Source: Streptomyces californicus
GTDB lineage: Bacteria > Actinomycetota > Actinomycetes > Streptomycetales > Streptomycetaceae
NCBI RefSeq assembly: GCF_000717645.1
Contig: NZ_JNZZ01000013.1
Location: 62,001-126,000, forward strand
Length of the DNA stretch: 64,000 bases
Reading direction: 5' to 3'
A program made the position numbers and the translations under genes. The notes under the pieces are model-generated. The model did no database searches, was not told the origin of the DNA, and saw only the letters and a list, made by a program, of their open reading frames with translations. Shown here in pieces: positions 19,318 through 29,364 of the stretch (its first letter is position 1; every line of letters starts with the position of its first letter).

Positions 19318-20353
19318 CGCTGAGCCCTTCCGTGTGGACGGCCTCGCGCAGGGCCTCGATGTCCGGTGCGGCGTCGATCTGCTTCTGGTCGACGAGGAAG
19401 CGCGCGGCGCTGTGCAGGTTGTCCGCGAGGCCGCCGGCCTTGCCGGGGGCGCCGAGCCACTTCGCGTCGGCCTGCTCGGCGGGCTTGAGGAAGATGCCCT
19501 GTTTCAGCTGGGAGCCCGCGTCGGCGGGGCTGATGCCGAGCTGCTTGCCCACGGAGGCCGAGGCGGCGGCGGGGTCGTCGTGGATGAGGTCGAGGGCGCG
19601 CGCCTGGGCCTTGCGCCAGGCGGGGAGGACGTCGGGGTGGGCCTTGAGGAAGCGGGTGGAGGCGACGCCGAGGTCGAGGGTCGGCTTGCCCGCGGCGGCG
19701 AGTTCGCGGCTGGAGACGACGACCTTCCCGGTCTTCTTCAGCTCGTCCAGCGTCGGCAGCCAGACGTAGGCGGCGTCGATGTCGCCGCGCGTCCAGGCGG
19801 CCAGGATGTCCTGCGGCTCCAGGTCGAGGAGCTGGACCTTCGAGGCGTCCACCCCGGCCCGGTCGAGGGCGGCGAGCAGGCTGTAGTGGGAGGTGGAGCT
19901 GAACGGGGTGGCGACCTTCTTGCCCGCCAGGTCCTTCACCGAGGAGATCGCGGAGCCGTCGCGGGCGACCAGCGCCTCGTTGTCCCCGGCGACGTCGAGC
20001 ACCCAGGTGACCTCGTACGGGATGTTCAGCGGCGCGGAGAGGCCCCGGGCCACCGGGCTGGAGCCGATCGCGGCGAGGTCCACGGACCCGGCGACGAACG
20101 CGGTGTTGATGCTCGCCCCGGAGTCGAACTTGGTCCACTTGACGTCGTATCCGGGAAGCGCCTTCTCCAGCCAGCCCTTCTCCTTGACGATCAGGTCGCC
20201 GCTGGGGAACGCCTGGTAGGCGATGCGTATCGTCTTCCCGCCGTCGCCCCCGTCGCCGGAGCCGCCGCCCTGACCGCAGGCCGTCACCGCCAGCAGGGCG
20301 CCGAGCGTGACGGCGATCGAGGAGAGGCGGAGCGGGCCGCGTGTTCGGGGCAT
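19301..20353 (-). CDS. ABC transporter substrate-binding lipoprotein, sulfonate/taurine type
   Basis: This extracytoplasmic lipoprotein captures the sulfonate ligand. The 350-residue precursor has a type II signal peptide with lipobox LAVTAC (Cys26), a Gly/Asp linker, and the periplasmic-binding fold of the TauA/SsuA group (IRIAYQAFPSGDLIVKEKGWLEK, and TAFVAGSVDLAAIGSSPVARG). The ATG at 20353 gives the signal peptide; the longer open frame upstream overlaps the permease gene and is spurious. It lies 62 bases after the permease stop. Confidence 0.92.
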   Translation of the reverse strand: MPRTRGPLRLSSIAVTLGALLAVTACGQGGGSGDGGDGGKTIRIAYQAFPSGDLIVKEKGWLEKALPGYDVKWTKFDSGASINTAFVAGSVDLAAIGSSPVARGLSAPLNIPYEVTWVLDVAGDNEALVARDGSAISSVKDLAGKKVATPFSSTSHYSLLAALDRAGVDASKVQLLDLEPQDILAAWTRGDIDAAYVWLPTLDELKKTGKVVVSSRELAAAGKPTLDLGVASTRFLKAHPDVLPAWRKAQARALDLIHDDPAAASASVGKQLGISPADAGSQLKQGIFLKPAEQADAKWLGAPGKAGGLADNLHSAARFLVDQKQIDAAPDIEALREAVHTEGLSDAVSP

Positions 20354-20415
20354 GGGTGTGTCCTTCGTACGGAAGTGGCTTGGGGCGGTGGGGAGTTGTG
20401 GCCGTGGGGGGTGGT

Positions 20416-21312
20416 CTAGGTGTGGCCGCGCCACGGGGCGAGGCGGTCGGACAGGAGGCGCAGGGCGGCGTCGATGAGCAGGCCGGAGACGCCGATGGCG
20501 AAGAGGCCGAGGACGACGGTGTCGGACTGGTTGTAGCGCTGGGCGTCCCGGATGAGGCCGCCGATGCCCGGCAGCCCGTTGACGGTCTCGGCGGCGACGA
20601 CGGAGGAGTACGCGATGCCGAAGGCGAGCCGGACGCCGACGAGGATCTCGGGCAGGGCGGAGGGCAGCACGACGGAGGTGACGACCTGTCGGCGCCGGGC
20701 CCCGATCGCGCGGGCCGCCTCGACCAGGGCGGTCGGCGCGGACGCCACGGCGGAGGCGGTGGCGACGGCGACCGGCGGCATCGCGGCGATGGCCAGCAGC
20801 CACAGCTTGGGGGCCTCGTCGATGCCGAACCAGATGATGAGCAGGCTGAAGTAGGCGAGCGGGGGCAGGGTGCGCAGGAACGCCACGGCGGGCTCCAGCA
20901 CCACCCGTACCCAGGGCAGCGTCCCCATGAGGACGCCGAGCACGAGCCCGGCGGCCACGCCCGCCCCGGCCCCGATGAGGATCCGGCGCAGGCTGATCCC
21001 GAGGTGCTCGACCAGGGTGTGCCCCTGGTAGCCGCGGACGCCGTCGTGGGTGCCGGAGGTCTCCAGCAGCGCCTGCCACACGGCGGCGGGCGAGGGCACC
21101 AGGACCGGCGACCAGAGCTGGAGCGCGGTCACCGTCTGCCAGAGGCCGAGCAGGACGGCGAGCGCGAGGACCCGCAGGCCGATCCGGCGCAGCAGCGCGG
21201 CGCGTTCGGGCCGCTGCCGTCCGGCGTCCGCGACCGGCGGGTCCGGGGGCACGGCGTCGGGCGGGGCCGCGGGGCCGGCGGTCCGTTCCCGCAGGGGCGG
21301 GGATGGGGGCAT
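20416..21312 (-). CDS. ABC transporter permease, sulfonate/taurine type
   Basis: This 298-residue inner-membrane permease has about six hydrophobic helices. The BPD_transp_1 EAA-type loop is visible as EAARAIGARRRQVVTSVVLPSALPEILVGVRLAFG. The N-terminal 40 residues are Pro/Arg-rich and cytoplasmic. The start at ATG 21312 precedes the first helix; the upstream extension of the frame is low-complexity. It is the first gene of the four-gene uptake-dioxygenase operon. Confidence 0.9.
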   Translation of the reverse strand: MPPSPPLRERTAGPAAPPDAVPPDPPVADAGRQRPERAALLRRIGLRVLALAVLLGLWQTVTALQLWSPVLVPSPAAVWQALLETSGTHDGVRGYQGHTLVEHLGISLRRILIGAGAGVAAGLVLGVLMGTLPWVRVVLEPAVAFLRTLPPLAYFSLLIIWFGIDEAPKLWLLAIAAMPPVAVATASAVASAPTALVEAARAIGARRRQVVTSVVLPSALPEILVGVRLAFGIAYSSVVAAETVNGLPGIGGLIRDAQRYNQSDTVVLGLFAIGVSGLLIDAALRLLSDRLAPWRGHT

Positions 21313-21550
21313 GGCGGGGTCTCCGGAGTCGTGGCGCGTCCGCCGGGCCGGTTGGGGAAGGCGGGCCCGGTGGACGGGAAGGACGGCGGCGGCCCTCGGG
21401 ACCCGGCAGGGCGGGCCCGGCGGGACGCGGGACGAGGGCACGTGGGACGAGGGGGCGTGCGCTGACGCGCGGCGACGCGTCGGTGCGTGCCGGGGCACGA
21501 CGGGACGCGGTCGGGGACGGGAGGCGATGCGGGGCGGTGCGGTCCGGAAG

Positions 21551-21619
21551 CGGCTCGGGCGCGGAGGGTGAAGCCGCTCAGGCGCGGAGAGCGGAACGGC
21601 TCAGGCGCGGAGAGCGGGT
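21551..21619. repeat. 23-bp repeat, three tandem copies
   Basis: The units 21551-21573, 21574-21596 and 21597-21619 share CGGCTC(A/G)GGCGCGGAG. They lie in the 617-base gap (21313-21929) between the sulfonate operon and the STAS gene, where I see no credible gene. Confidence 0.65.
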
Positions 21620-21929
21620 ACGGCGCGGTGAGCGCGGCCGGCGGAGACGCGCGCGGGCATCAGGCGGGCATCGCGGAGGATGCCGCCGGCCGAGGGCATC
21701 AACAGGATGCGCTGGAGACGCGGCAGAGATCGATGTGGAGGCACTCCACCAGAAGGCGATCGACTGTCACGGGCGTTGTTCTAGCACAGCGTTTCCCGCC
21801 CGCACCAGGCGTCCGCCAGGAAGTGAGACGCCCCGCGCCCGTTCCGTGGACCGCTCACGGGGCATACGCGGACCGAGGGCCGGGGGCGCGGGAGGATACG
21901 GTGAGTGCAGGTGTGTGAGGGGAGTGGAC

Positions 21930-22268
21930 GTGAGCGCGGCCCTGGAGACCGTCGGCGACGGTGTCGTACTGATCCGCGTCCGGGGCAACCTGGACAGCTG
22001 GGACGGTACGGCCGGAATGGCCGATGCGCTGGCAGCGGCGACGACCGGCGAAGGCCGGCTGACCGTGGTGGACCTGTCGGGCGTGGGGTTCGCCGACTCG
22101 ACCGCTCTGCACGCCCTGCTGGACGGTCTGCGCGAGCACGAGAGCGCCGGGAGGCGCCTGGTGCTGGCCGGTCCGCTGAGCGTGAATGTGCGCCGCCTGT
22201 TCGAGGTCACCGGGACCTCGGACGCGTTCCGGTTCGCGGCCGACGTCGAGACGGCGATCGCCGGATGA
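21930..22268 (+). CDS. STAS-domain anti-anti-sigma factor
   Basis: This 112-residue single STAS domain is of the SpoIIAA/RsbV type. The core is LTVVDLSGVGFADSTALHALLDGL, containing the Ser that partner kinases phosphorylate (D-S-T). The GTG at 21930 has GAGGGGAG six bases upstream; the longer open frame is not supported. The next gene is an RsbW-type ATPase, so the pair probably forms a partner-switching module controlling a sigma factor or another target. Confidence 0.9.
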   Translation: MSAALETVGDGVVLIRVRGNLDSWDGTAGMADALAAATTGEGRLTVVDLSGVGFADSTALHALLDGLREHESAGRRLVLAGPLSVNVRRLFEVTGTSDAFRFAADVETAIAG

Positions 22269-22347
22269 ACGGAAACCGCCTCACGGGCCGGCGTGCACCG
22301 CGGCCCGGCCGGGCACGTGACAGTCAACGATGTACGAGGGACACGAG

Positions 22348-22782
22348 ATGGTGGAGCGCGGTTCGCATCCGGCCGGTGGGCTGGATGCGTCCGTGACCCG
22401 TCCTGTCCCGGCCAACGCGGCCGACGCGCGCGACGCCGTGATGCGGCTCCTGACGACGCAGTTCTGCGGCCCGGTCAGCGAGGGCCTGGCGGCCGACGTG
22501 GTCGTGGCCGACGCCCTGCTGGTCACCTCGGAGCTGGTGACCAACGCCGTACGGCACGGAGGCGGCATCACCGGCTTCGCGGCCGAGCTCACCGATGAGG
22601 GGCTGCGCCTCACGGTCATGGACGCCAGCCGCGAACTCCCGGTCGACAGCGCCGACGACTCCGCCCGCCCCGGTCGTATCGGGGGCTATGGCTGGCCGTT
22701 GATCCGCCGCCTCTCGCAGCAGGTCACCGTCACCCTCCAGCCCGGGGGCAAGCGCATCGTGGCCCTGATCCCCCTGACCTGA
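22348..22782 (+). CDS. RsbW-type serine kinase/anti-sigma ATPase
   Basis: This 144-residue HATPase_c protein has the N-box DALLVTSELVTNAVRHGG, a D-x-S segment (VMDASRELP) and the G-box GRIGGYGWPLIRRL. I choose ATG 22348, preceded by GAGGGA; an in-frame ATG six codons earlier (22330) lacks a ribosome site. It lies 79 bases after the STAS gene, its probable antagonist. The last 12 coding bases are the first part of a 34-bp unit repeated three times downstream. Confidence 0.9.
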   Translation: MVERGSHPAGGLDASVTRPVPANAADARDAVMRLLTTQFCGPVSEGLAADVVVADALLVTSELVTNAVRHGGGITGFAAELTDEGLRLTVMDASRELPVDSADDSARPGRIGGYGWPLIRRLSQQVTVTLQPGGKRIVALIPLT

Positions 22783-22872
22783 ACGGCACGTTCCGGGGAC
22801 CGATCCCCTGATCTGAACGGCGCATTCCGGGGGCCGGGCCCCTGACCTGAACGGCGCATTCCGAGCGGGGCG
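22771..22872. repeat. 34-bp repeat, three copies, starting inside the ATPase gene end
   Basis: The units 22771-22804, 22805-22838 and 22839-22872 each read CCCCTGA(C/T)CTGAACGGC and then vary. The first unit contains the last codons and stop of the ATPase gene, so its 3' end is present in three copies. The remaining gap to 23169 shows an AT-richer patch at about 22930-22965 that may hold the promoter of the next gene. Confidence 0.75.
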
Positions 22873-23169
22873 GGCCCCATCACGCCCCGCTCGGCGTCCC
22901 GTTGGGAGGCGACCCCGCCGTACCCTCCTCGAATCGATCTTCACTATTCTTCAACCTTTTCGGCACACGGACGCTCTGTAAGAGGGGAGGGGGCGCTCCG
23001 CGAGAGGGGGGCGGGGTGCTCGCGACCGCCTGCCATCTGCCGCCGCCCGCGCCTGCCGCACGTTCCCGCCTTCGTCCGGAACCCGGACCGTCCGCCCCGC
23101 CGTCCCTCTCCCCGCGCCCCCACCGCCGCACCCGCGCCCTGTCCCCGACGTACGGAGCCACGCCCCGCC

Positions 23170-24105
23170 ATGCCGCGTCCCACCGCCCTGCCCACGCCCG
23201 ACAAGGACACCTTCCGGCTGCGCGCGCTGCCGCCCCGGGCGCCGAGCGCCGGGGGCGGTGCTCCGGTCGCGCCGCGCTCCCGGTCGGCCGCCCGGTCGCG
23301 GTTGCGGCGGCGGCAGCGGAGCCGGCGGCGGGTGGCCGCGTTCGCCGTGCTCACGCTCGCGGTGCTGGCGGGCGCGGCGCTGCTCGTCGCCCGCCCCGGG
23401 GCGGACGGCGGCGGGCCGGTGGACGCGGCCCCGGCCGCCACGGCCCCGGCGGGCGGCCCGGACAACGCGGCGGAACCGCTCGCTGACGCCCCCGCTCCCC
23501 CGCCCACGCCCTCCGCCGGGGAAGGCGGGACGGACGCCGAGGAGATACCCGAGGCCGGGGACGGCACGTTCACCGTGGCGCGGGCGGGCGTCACGAAGAA
23601 GGGGAAGGGCAGCCCGTACCGGGTCGAGGTGGAGGACGGCATCGACGTGGACCCCGACCGGGCCGCCGAGGAGATCGCCGCCGTCCTCGCCGATCCGCGC
23701 GGCTGGGGGCACGGCGGCGAGCGGACGTTCCGCCAGGTCGCCGACGATTCGGCCGGACTGGTGATCCGGATCGCCACCCCGGCGACGACGGACCGGATGT
23801 GCGGTGCGTACGGCCTGAAGACGCGCGGCGAGGTCAACTGCCGGGGCGGCGAGAAGGTGATGGTCAACCTCAAGCGCTGGTTGCTCGGTTCGCCGCAGTT
23901 CGACGGGCCCGTCGCGGAGTACCGGGCGCTGATCGTCAACCACGAGGTCGGCCACTGGCTGGGGCGCGGCCACGAGACGTGCCCGGGGAAGGGGCGTCCC
24001 GCGCCCGCGATGATGCAGCAGATCGACGGGTTGAAGGGGTGCGTCGCCAACGCCTGGCCGTACGACGCGAAGGGCCGCTACCTGGGCGGCCCGAAGGTGC
24101 CCTGA
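23170..24105 (+). CDS. DUF3152 membrane-anchored metalloprotease-like protein
   Basis: This 311-residue protein has an Arg-rich cytoplasmic N-terminus, one transmembrane helix (about 54-75), a Pro/Ala/Glu linker and an extracytoplasmic DUF3152 domain. A zincin-like motif HEVGHWLGRGH (His258, Glu259, His262, His268) matches HExxHxxxxxH, and conserved Cys residues (DRMCGAYG, EVNC, ETCPG, KGCVAN) may form disulfides. Proteolytic activity is inferred from the motif only; the family is not biochemically defined to my knowledge. It is a single gene converging on the next. Confidence 0.88.
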   Translation: MPRPTALPTPDKDTFRLRALPPRAPSAGGGAPVAPRSRSAARSRLRRRQRSRRRVAAFAVLTLAVLAGAALLVARPGADGGGPVDAAPAATAPAGGPDNAAEPLADAPAPPPTPSAGEGGTDAEEIPEAGDGTFTVARAGVTKKGKGSPYRVEVEDGIDVDPDRAAEEIAAVLADPRGWGHGGERTFRQVADDSAGLVIRIATPATTDRMCGAYGLKTRGEVNCRGGEKVMVNLKRWLLGSPQFDGPVAEYRALIVNHEVGHWLGRGHETCPGKGRPAPAMMQQIDGLKGCVANAWPYDAKGRYLGGPKVP

Positions 24106-24128
24106 GCCGGCCGTACCGTACGGAAGCC

Positions 24129-24212
24129 GCCTCAGCGGACCCGGAAACGGCCTCAGCAGGCCCGGAGACGGACTCGGTAAACGCGCCCCCGGCCTCAGCG
24201 GGCCCGGTGCAC
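24129..24212. repeat. 21-bp repeat, about four copies, crossing a stop codon
   Basis: The units 24129-24149 and 24150-24170 are close copies of GCCTCAGC(G/A)G(A/G)CCCGGA. The unit 24171-24191 is degenerate. The unit 24192-24212 includes the stop and last codons of the minus-strand gene that ends at 24195. Confidence 0.65.
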
Positions 24213-24860
24213 CAGCCGGCCCGCGAGCACCGTCGCCACGCAGGGCCGGGGCCCTCCCCCGTACAGCGCCGCCTCGTCCGGCACGTCGAAGACCGCGAGG
24301 TCGGCCCGGCCGCCCACCCGGAGCGGACCGTGGGCGGTACGGGCCAGGTCACCGCCCGCCGCGAACGGGTCCGGGTCCGGCGCCTTGTCGCCTACGGGCG
24401 CGGCCCCGGCGGGCGGGCCCGGGACCCGCACCAGGCCCGACCGGGCGACCGCCGTGCGCAGGGCCGGGTCGTCCGCGCCGAGGGGGCCGGCCAGGTGCGT
24501 CGTGCCGTGGCGCAGCATCCGCTGGAGGCCGCGCCGGATGCTGCCGGACCGCCGGGTCGCGTCCATCGTCGCCGCCAGCCGCTCGAACGCCTCGCCCCAC
24601 AAGGGGAGTTCGCCCAGCTCGTCGGCTTCGCGGGGGTCCGGGTGGTAGCAGCGGGTGAGCAGATCGGCGGCCCGGTCCTGGCGCAGTCCGGGCGTGAGGA
24701 GGCCGGGCCAGCGGCGGACCCGGGCGGCCGGGTGGGCGGCGGCGACCTCCGCGTACGGGCCGAGCGCGGCGACGCGGTCCCCGTCCACCGCGACCGCCCC
24801 GTCCACGACGGCCGCCGCACCCACCGGAAGGACCAGGGGCGCGGCGTGGATCGTCAGCAC
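24195..24860 (-). CDS. Imidazolonepropionase-like (amidohydrolase-fold fragment) protein
   Basis: This 221-residue protein looks like the beta-sandwich ends of an amidohydrolase with little of the metal-binding barrel. An N-terminal composite domain (VDGAVAVDGDRVAALGPYAEV...PGLLTPGL) and a C-terminal LRVGGRADLAVFDV return strand flank a short middle with MLRHGTTH. The usual HxH metal pair after PGL(I/V)xxH is absent (PGLLTPGLRQDR), so catalytic hydrolysis is doubtful. It starts seven bases after mqnC ends, and this companion is commonly found next to mqnC in Streptomyces, which hints at a role around futalosine metabolism, but none is known to me. Confidence 0.8.
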   Translation of the reverse strand: MLTIHAAPLVLPVGAAAVVDGAVAVDGDRVAALGPYAEVAAAHPAARVRRWPGLLTPGLRQDRAADLLTRCYHPDPREADELGELPLWGEAFERLAATMDATRRSGSIRRGLQRMLRHGTTHLAGPLGADDPALRTAVARSGLVRVPGPPAGAAPVGDKAPDPDPFAAGGDLARTAHGPLRVGGRADLAVFDVPDEAALYGGGPRPCVATVLAGRLVHRAR

Positions 24861-24867
24861 AGGGGCG

Positions 24868-26067
24868 TCAGTTGGCGTTGAGGAGCTTCAGCTCCGGGTG
24901 CGCGGTGCCGCCCTCGATCGCGACCGAGGAGATGTGCGAGACGACGCGCTCGTCGACCGGGTCGTTCGCCGGATCGTCGTGCACGACGAGGTGCTCGTAG
25001 GTCGTGGCGCGCTGGGCGGGGACCCGGTCCGCCTTGCGGATCAGGTCGATGATCTCCAGCCGGTTGGAGCGGTGCTTGGCCCCGGCGGAGGAGACGACGT
25101 TCTCCTCCAGCATGATCGAGCCGAGGTCGTCCGCGCCGTAGTGCAGCGAGAGCTGGCCGACCTCCTTGCCCGTGGTCAGCCAGGAGCCCTGGATGTGGGC
25201 GACGTTGTCGAGGAAGAGCCGGGCGATGGCGATCATCCGCAGGTACTCGAAGAGGGTGGCCTGCGTCTGCCCCTTCAGCTTGTTGTTCTCCGGCTGGTAG
25301 GTGTACGGGATGAACGCGCGGAAGCCGCCCGTGCGGTCCTGGACGTCCCGGATCATCCTGAGGTGCTCGATGCGCTCGGCGTTGGTCTCGCCGGTGCCCA
25401 TCAGCATGGTGGAGGTCGACTCGACGCCGAGGCCGTGGGCGATCTCCATGATCTCCAGCCAGCGCTCGCCGGACTCCTTGAGCGGGGCGATGGCGGTGCG
25501 CGGCCGGGCCGGCAGCAGCTCGGCGCCCGCGCCGGCGAAGGAGTCGAGCCCGGCGGCGTGGATGCGGCGGATGGCCTCCTCGGCGGAGACCTTCGAGATC
25601 CGGGCCATGTGATCGATCTCGGAGGCGCCCAGCGAGTGGATGACGAGCTGCGGGAACGCCTTCTTGATCGCGGAGAAGTGCTCCTCGTAGTACTCCACGC
25701 CGAAGTCCGGGTGGTGGCCGCCCTGGAACATGATCTGGGTGCCGCCGAGCTCCACGGTCTCCGCGCAGCGGCGCAGGATGTCGTCGAGGTCGCGGGTCCA
25801 GCCCTTGTCGGTGGCCTTCGGCGGGGCGTAGAAGGCGCAGAACTTGCAGGCCGTCACGCACACGTTGGTGTAGTTGATGTTGCGCTCGATGATGTACGTC
25901 GCGATGTGCTCCGTACCGGCGTAGCGGCGGCGGCGTACGGCGTCGGCGGCGGCGCCCAGGGCGTGCAGCGGCGCGGACCGGTAGAGGTCGAGCGCCTCCT
26001 CGGGGGTGATCCGTCCGCCTGCGGCGGCTCGGTCGAGGACGGGCTGAAGGTCGGCCTTCTCGGTCAC
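24868..26067 (-). CDS. mqnC: Cyclic dehypoxanthinyl futalosine synthase
   Basis: This radical-SAM enzyme of the futalosine pathway cyclises dehypoxanthine futalosine to the spiro intermediate on the way to menaquinone. The 399 residues carry the CxxxCxxC cluster as Cys70, Cys74 and Cys77 (CVTACKFC), followed by MFQGGHHPDFGVEYY and GAELLPARPR, typical of MqnC. The ATG at 26067 is the family start. It shares the strand with the imidazolonepropionase-like gene downstream and lies 72 bases after the kinase gene stop, so all may be co-transcribed with mqnA further upstream. Confidence 0.96.
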   Translation of the reverse strand: MTEKADLQPVLDRAAAGGRITPEEALDLYRSAPLHALGAAADAVRRRRYAGTEHIATYIIERNINYTNVCVTACKFCAFYAPPKATDKGWTRDLDDILRRCAETVELGGTQIMFQGGHHPDFGVEYYEEHFSAIKKAFPQLVIHSLGASEIDHMARISKVSAEEAIRRIHAAGLDSFAGAGAELLPARPRTAIAPLKESGERWLEIMEIAHGLGVESTSTMLMGTGETNAERIEHLRMIRDVQDRTGGFRAFIPYTYQPENNKLKGQTQATLFEYLRMIAIARLFLDNVAHIQGSWLTTGKEVGQLSLHYGADDLGSIMLEENVVSSAGAKHRSNRLEIIDLIRKADRVPAQRATTYEHLVVHDDPANDPVDERVVSHISSVAIEGGTAHPELKLLNAN

Positions 26068-26139
26068 CGGGCTGTCACCTTTCGGCGGTTTCTCTGACGA
26101 TCCACGGACCGATCCAGCGTACGCCAGCCCCCCGCGCGA

Positions 26140-28002
26140 TCAGCCGCCGGACCGGGTGAGCGTCCCGTACGGCAGCCCGGCGGCACGTTCCTTCGACCGG
26201 TAGTACAGGGTGCCGTCGTCGTTGAGGCGGAAGACCAGGTCGGCCTCGGACGCGGTGCAGAGGCCGGGGGTGCTGGGGCGGTCCGGGTCGGTGGTCTCGT
26301 GGACGTCCAGCTCCTTCGCGGTGCCGGAGGAGAGGGTGCCGACGCTGTTGCAGGTGACGGTGATGCCGAGCTGGGAGATGGTCGTGCTCATCCGGACGAC
26401 CTGTTCGCCGAGCTTGCCCTCGGTGAAGACGGCGGTGAGCGTGCCGTGCGGCTGACCGCTCGTCCGCTCGGTGACCGGGCCCTTCCAGGTGCCGGCGTAC
26501 GCCTTCGGCAGCGCGGCCAGCGGGGCCTCGCTCGCGCCGTCGGAACCGGTGGGCGACGGCTTCCCGGAGTCGGTGGGCGTCGGCTCGCCCGAGGCGGTGG
26601 TGGAGGACGACGGCTTCGCCGCCGTGTCGTTGCCCCGGTCGGCGTCGCCGTCCGGGAAGAGCCCGTCGAGCAGACCGGTGCCGAGGGTGACCACGGCGAG
26701 TGCGCCCGCCACGGCCAGGGCGACGGTGCAGCTGACCCGGCGGGCGCGGCGCTCCCCGGCGCCCGGCCGGTCCTCGGCGCCGACGGTGAACGAGAGGCGG
26801 GGGCCGGCGGTGCGCTGCCCCGGCAGCCCGCCCTTGCCGGGCCTGCGGTCGCCGACGGTGCTCTGCCGGTAGGTGCCCTCGTGCTCGGTCGGCGGGTGCG
26901 GCGCCCCCGGTACCCCCGCGAGCGATCCGGACGGGTCGGCGGCGGACCGGCGCGGGGCGTCGGACGGGCCGGGGGTGCGGGGCGGCACCCCCGGCGGCGG
27001 CGGGGGCACGGGCGGCCCGAACGCGCCGCCGCGGGCGTCCGTCGCGGGGCCGGCCCCGAGCGAGGCGCTGCTGAACGGTACGGGCCCCGACTGCACCGGC
27101 CCCTCCTGCGGCTCCAGGTCCAGCAGCGCCACGGCCGAGCGGCTGACCTCGCGCACCAGCCGGCCCGGCAGCCAGCCGCCCGCCACCATCGCCGCCGCCC
27201 CGTCCGGCGCGAGGACCCGGGCCAGCTCGGCCGGGGCGGGGCGGTCGGCCGGGTCCTTGGCCAGGCACCCCGCGACCACCTCGCGCAGCTCGCCCGCCAA
27301 CTCGCCCAGCTCGGGCTCCTCGTGGACCACCTTGTAGAGGAGGACGGCCGAGGAGTCGCCGGGGAAGGGGGCCTCGCCCGTCGCCGCGTACGCCAGGACC
27401 GCGCCCAGCGAGAAGACGTCGGCCGCGCCGGTGACGTCCCGGCCCCGGATCTGCTCGGGCGCCATGTAGCCGGGCGAACCGACCGAGACCCCGGTGGAGG
27501 TGAGCGAGACCGTCGCGCCGAGGGCCCGCGCGATGCCGAAGTCGATGAGGCGGGGGCCGTCGAGGGCCAGCAGCACGTTGGACGGCTTCACGTCGCGGTG
27601 GACGATGCCCTGGCCGTGGACGGCGTCCAGCGCCTCGGCCAGACCCGCGCCGAGGGTGCGCACCGCGGGCTCGGGCAGCGGGCCGTGCTCGGTGACCGCC
27701 TGGGAGAGCGGCGGCCCGGCCACGTAACCGGTCGCCACCCACGGCACCGGCGCGTCCGGGTCCGCGTCCAGAACGGGGGCGGTCCACTGGGCGCCGATAC
27801 GCCGGGCGGAGTCCACCTCGCGCCGGAACCGGGCGCGGAACTGCTCGTCGAGCGCGAAGTGGGGGTGGACGACCTTGACCGCGACCGTACGCCCGCCCGC
27901 GCTGCGCCCCAGGTAGACCCGGCCCATGCCGCCCGCGCCGAGCCTGCCGAGCAGTCGGTAGGCACCGATGGTGCGCGGTTCGCCCGCTTCCAGCGGCTGC
28001 AT
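26140..28002 (-). CDS. Ser/Thr protein kinase with extracytoplasmic sensor domain
   Basis: This 620-residue Hanks-type kinase has an N-terminal kinase domain (about 13-265) with Gly loop LGAGGMGRVY, lysine in VAVKVV, catalytic HRDVKPSN, DFG in IDFGIA and an APE-like MAPEQ. A Pro-rich juxtamembrane region follows, then one transmembrane helix near 420-440, then a C-terminal extracellular domain of about 110 residues (YAGTWKGPVTERT, then FRLNDDGTLYYRS) with two Cys. ATG 28002 is chosen because the kinase fold begins there; a 62-residue His/Gly/Ser-rich upstream extension has no kinase similarity. The kinase sits between mqnA and mqnC. Confidence 0.92.
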   Translation of the reverse strand: MQPLEAGEPRTIGAYRLLGRLGAGGMGRVYLGRSAGGRTVAVKVVHPHFALDEQFRARFRREVDSARRIGAQWTAPVLDADPDAPVPWVATGYVAGPPLSQAVTEHGPLPEPAVRTLGAGLAEALDAVHGQGIVHRDVKPSNVLLALDGPRLIDFGIARALGATVSLTSTGVSVGSPGYMAPEQIRGRDVTGAADVFSLGAVLAYAATGEAPFPGDSSAVLLYKVVHEEPELGELAGELREVVAGCLAKDPADRPAPAELARVLAPDGAAAMVAGGWLPGRLVREVSRSAVALLDLEPQEGPVQSGPVPFSSASLGAGPATDARGGAFGPPVPPPPPGVPPRTPGPSDAPRRSAADPSGSLAGVPGAPHPPTEHEGTYRQSTVGDRRPGKGGLPGQRTAGPRLSFTVGAEDRPGAGERRARRVSCTVALAVAGALAVVTLGTGLLDGLFPDGDADRGNDTAAKPSSSTTASGEPTPTDSGKPSPTGSDGASEAPLAALPKAYAGTWKGPVTERTSGQPHGTLTAVFTEGKLGEQVVRMSTTISQLGITVTCNSVGTLSSGTAKELDVHETTDPDRPSTPGLCTASEADLVFRLNDDGTLYYRSKERAAGLPYGTLTRSGG

Positions 28003-28473
28003 CGTTGGACTCCCCCTGTGGACCCTGCGGACGGTGAACCCTGCGGACGGTGGACCCGTGGACGGCGCGCCGTGGGTGGCGGAGCCGTGTGCGGCGAAGC
28101 CGTGCGTGGCAGAGCCGGCGGGCGGCCCGGGTCCGGACCGAAGCCTAGGGGGCGCGCCCGGCGTGGTCACCGGGAACTGCCGGACCATGACCCCTTACCC
28201 CGGTCAGGAGGGGATCTTTTCGCCACTTCACTCCGGGGAAAGGCGCGAATGTGCCGTTCCCTCGCTCCCGCGTTCCCTTTCCCCACCGCATTCCCCAGCG
28301 GAGCGGTATGCCGAAACGACAACCGGGGCGGTATCCGCAGCCGTATCGGAGCGGTATCCGCGACGGGCGCAGTATCCGGCATTGCCATGGGGCAACCGGT
28401 TGCCTTTCCCGGTGCCCCCGTCCGCTCCGGCCGCCCTCTCCCGGGAGGAAAGCGAATTCCGGCGCGGGGCCGG
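28003..28473. other. Gene-free stretch with short repeats between the kinase and mqnA
   Basis: No credible gene is seen in these 471 bases. ACCCTGCGGACGGTG occurs twice with a 16-base period (28022-28052). Further on, forms of GCGGTATCCGC recur at 28328, 28351 and, less well, 28302. On the minus strand this is the region downstream of mqnA and upstream of the kinase gene, so it may contain the mqnA terminator and kinase promoter, but neither is clear. Confidence 0.5.
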
Positions 28474-29364
<891 letters not shown>

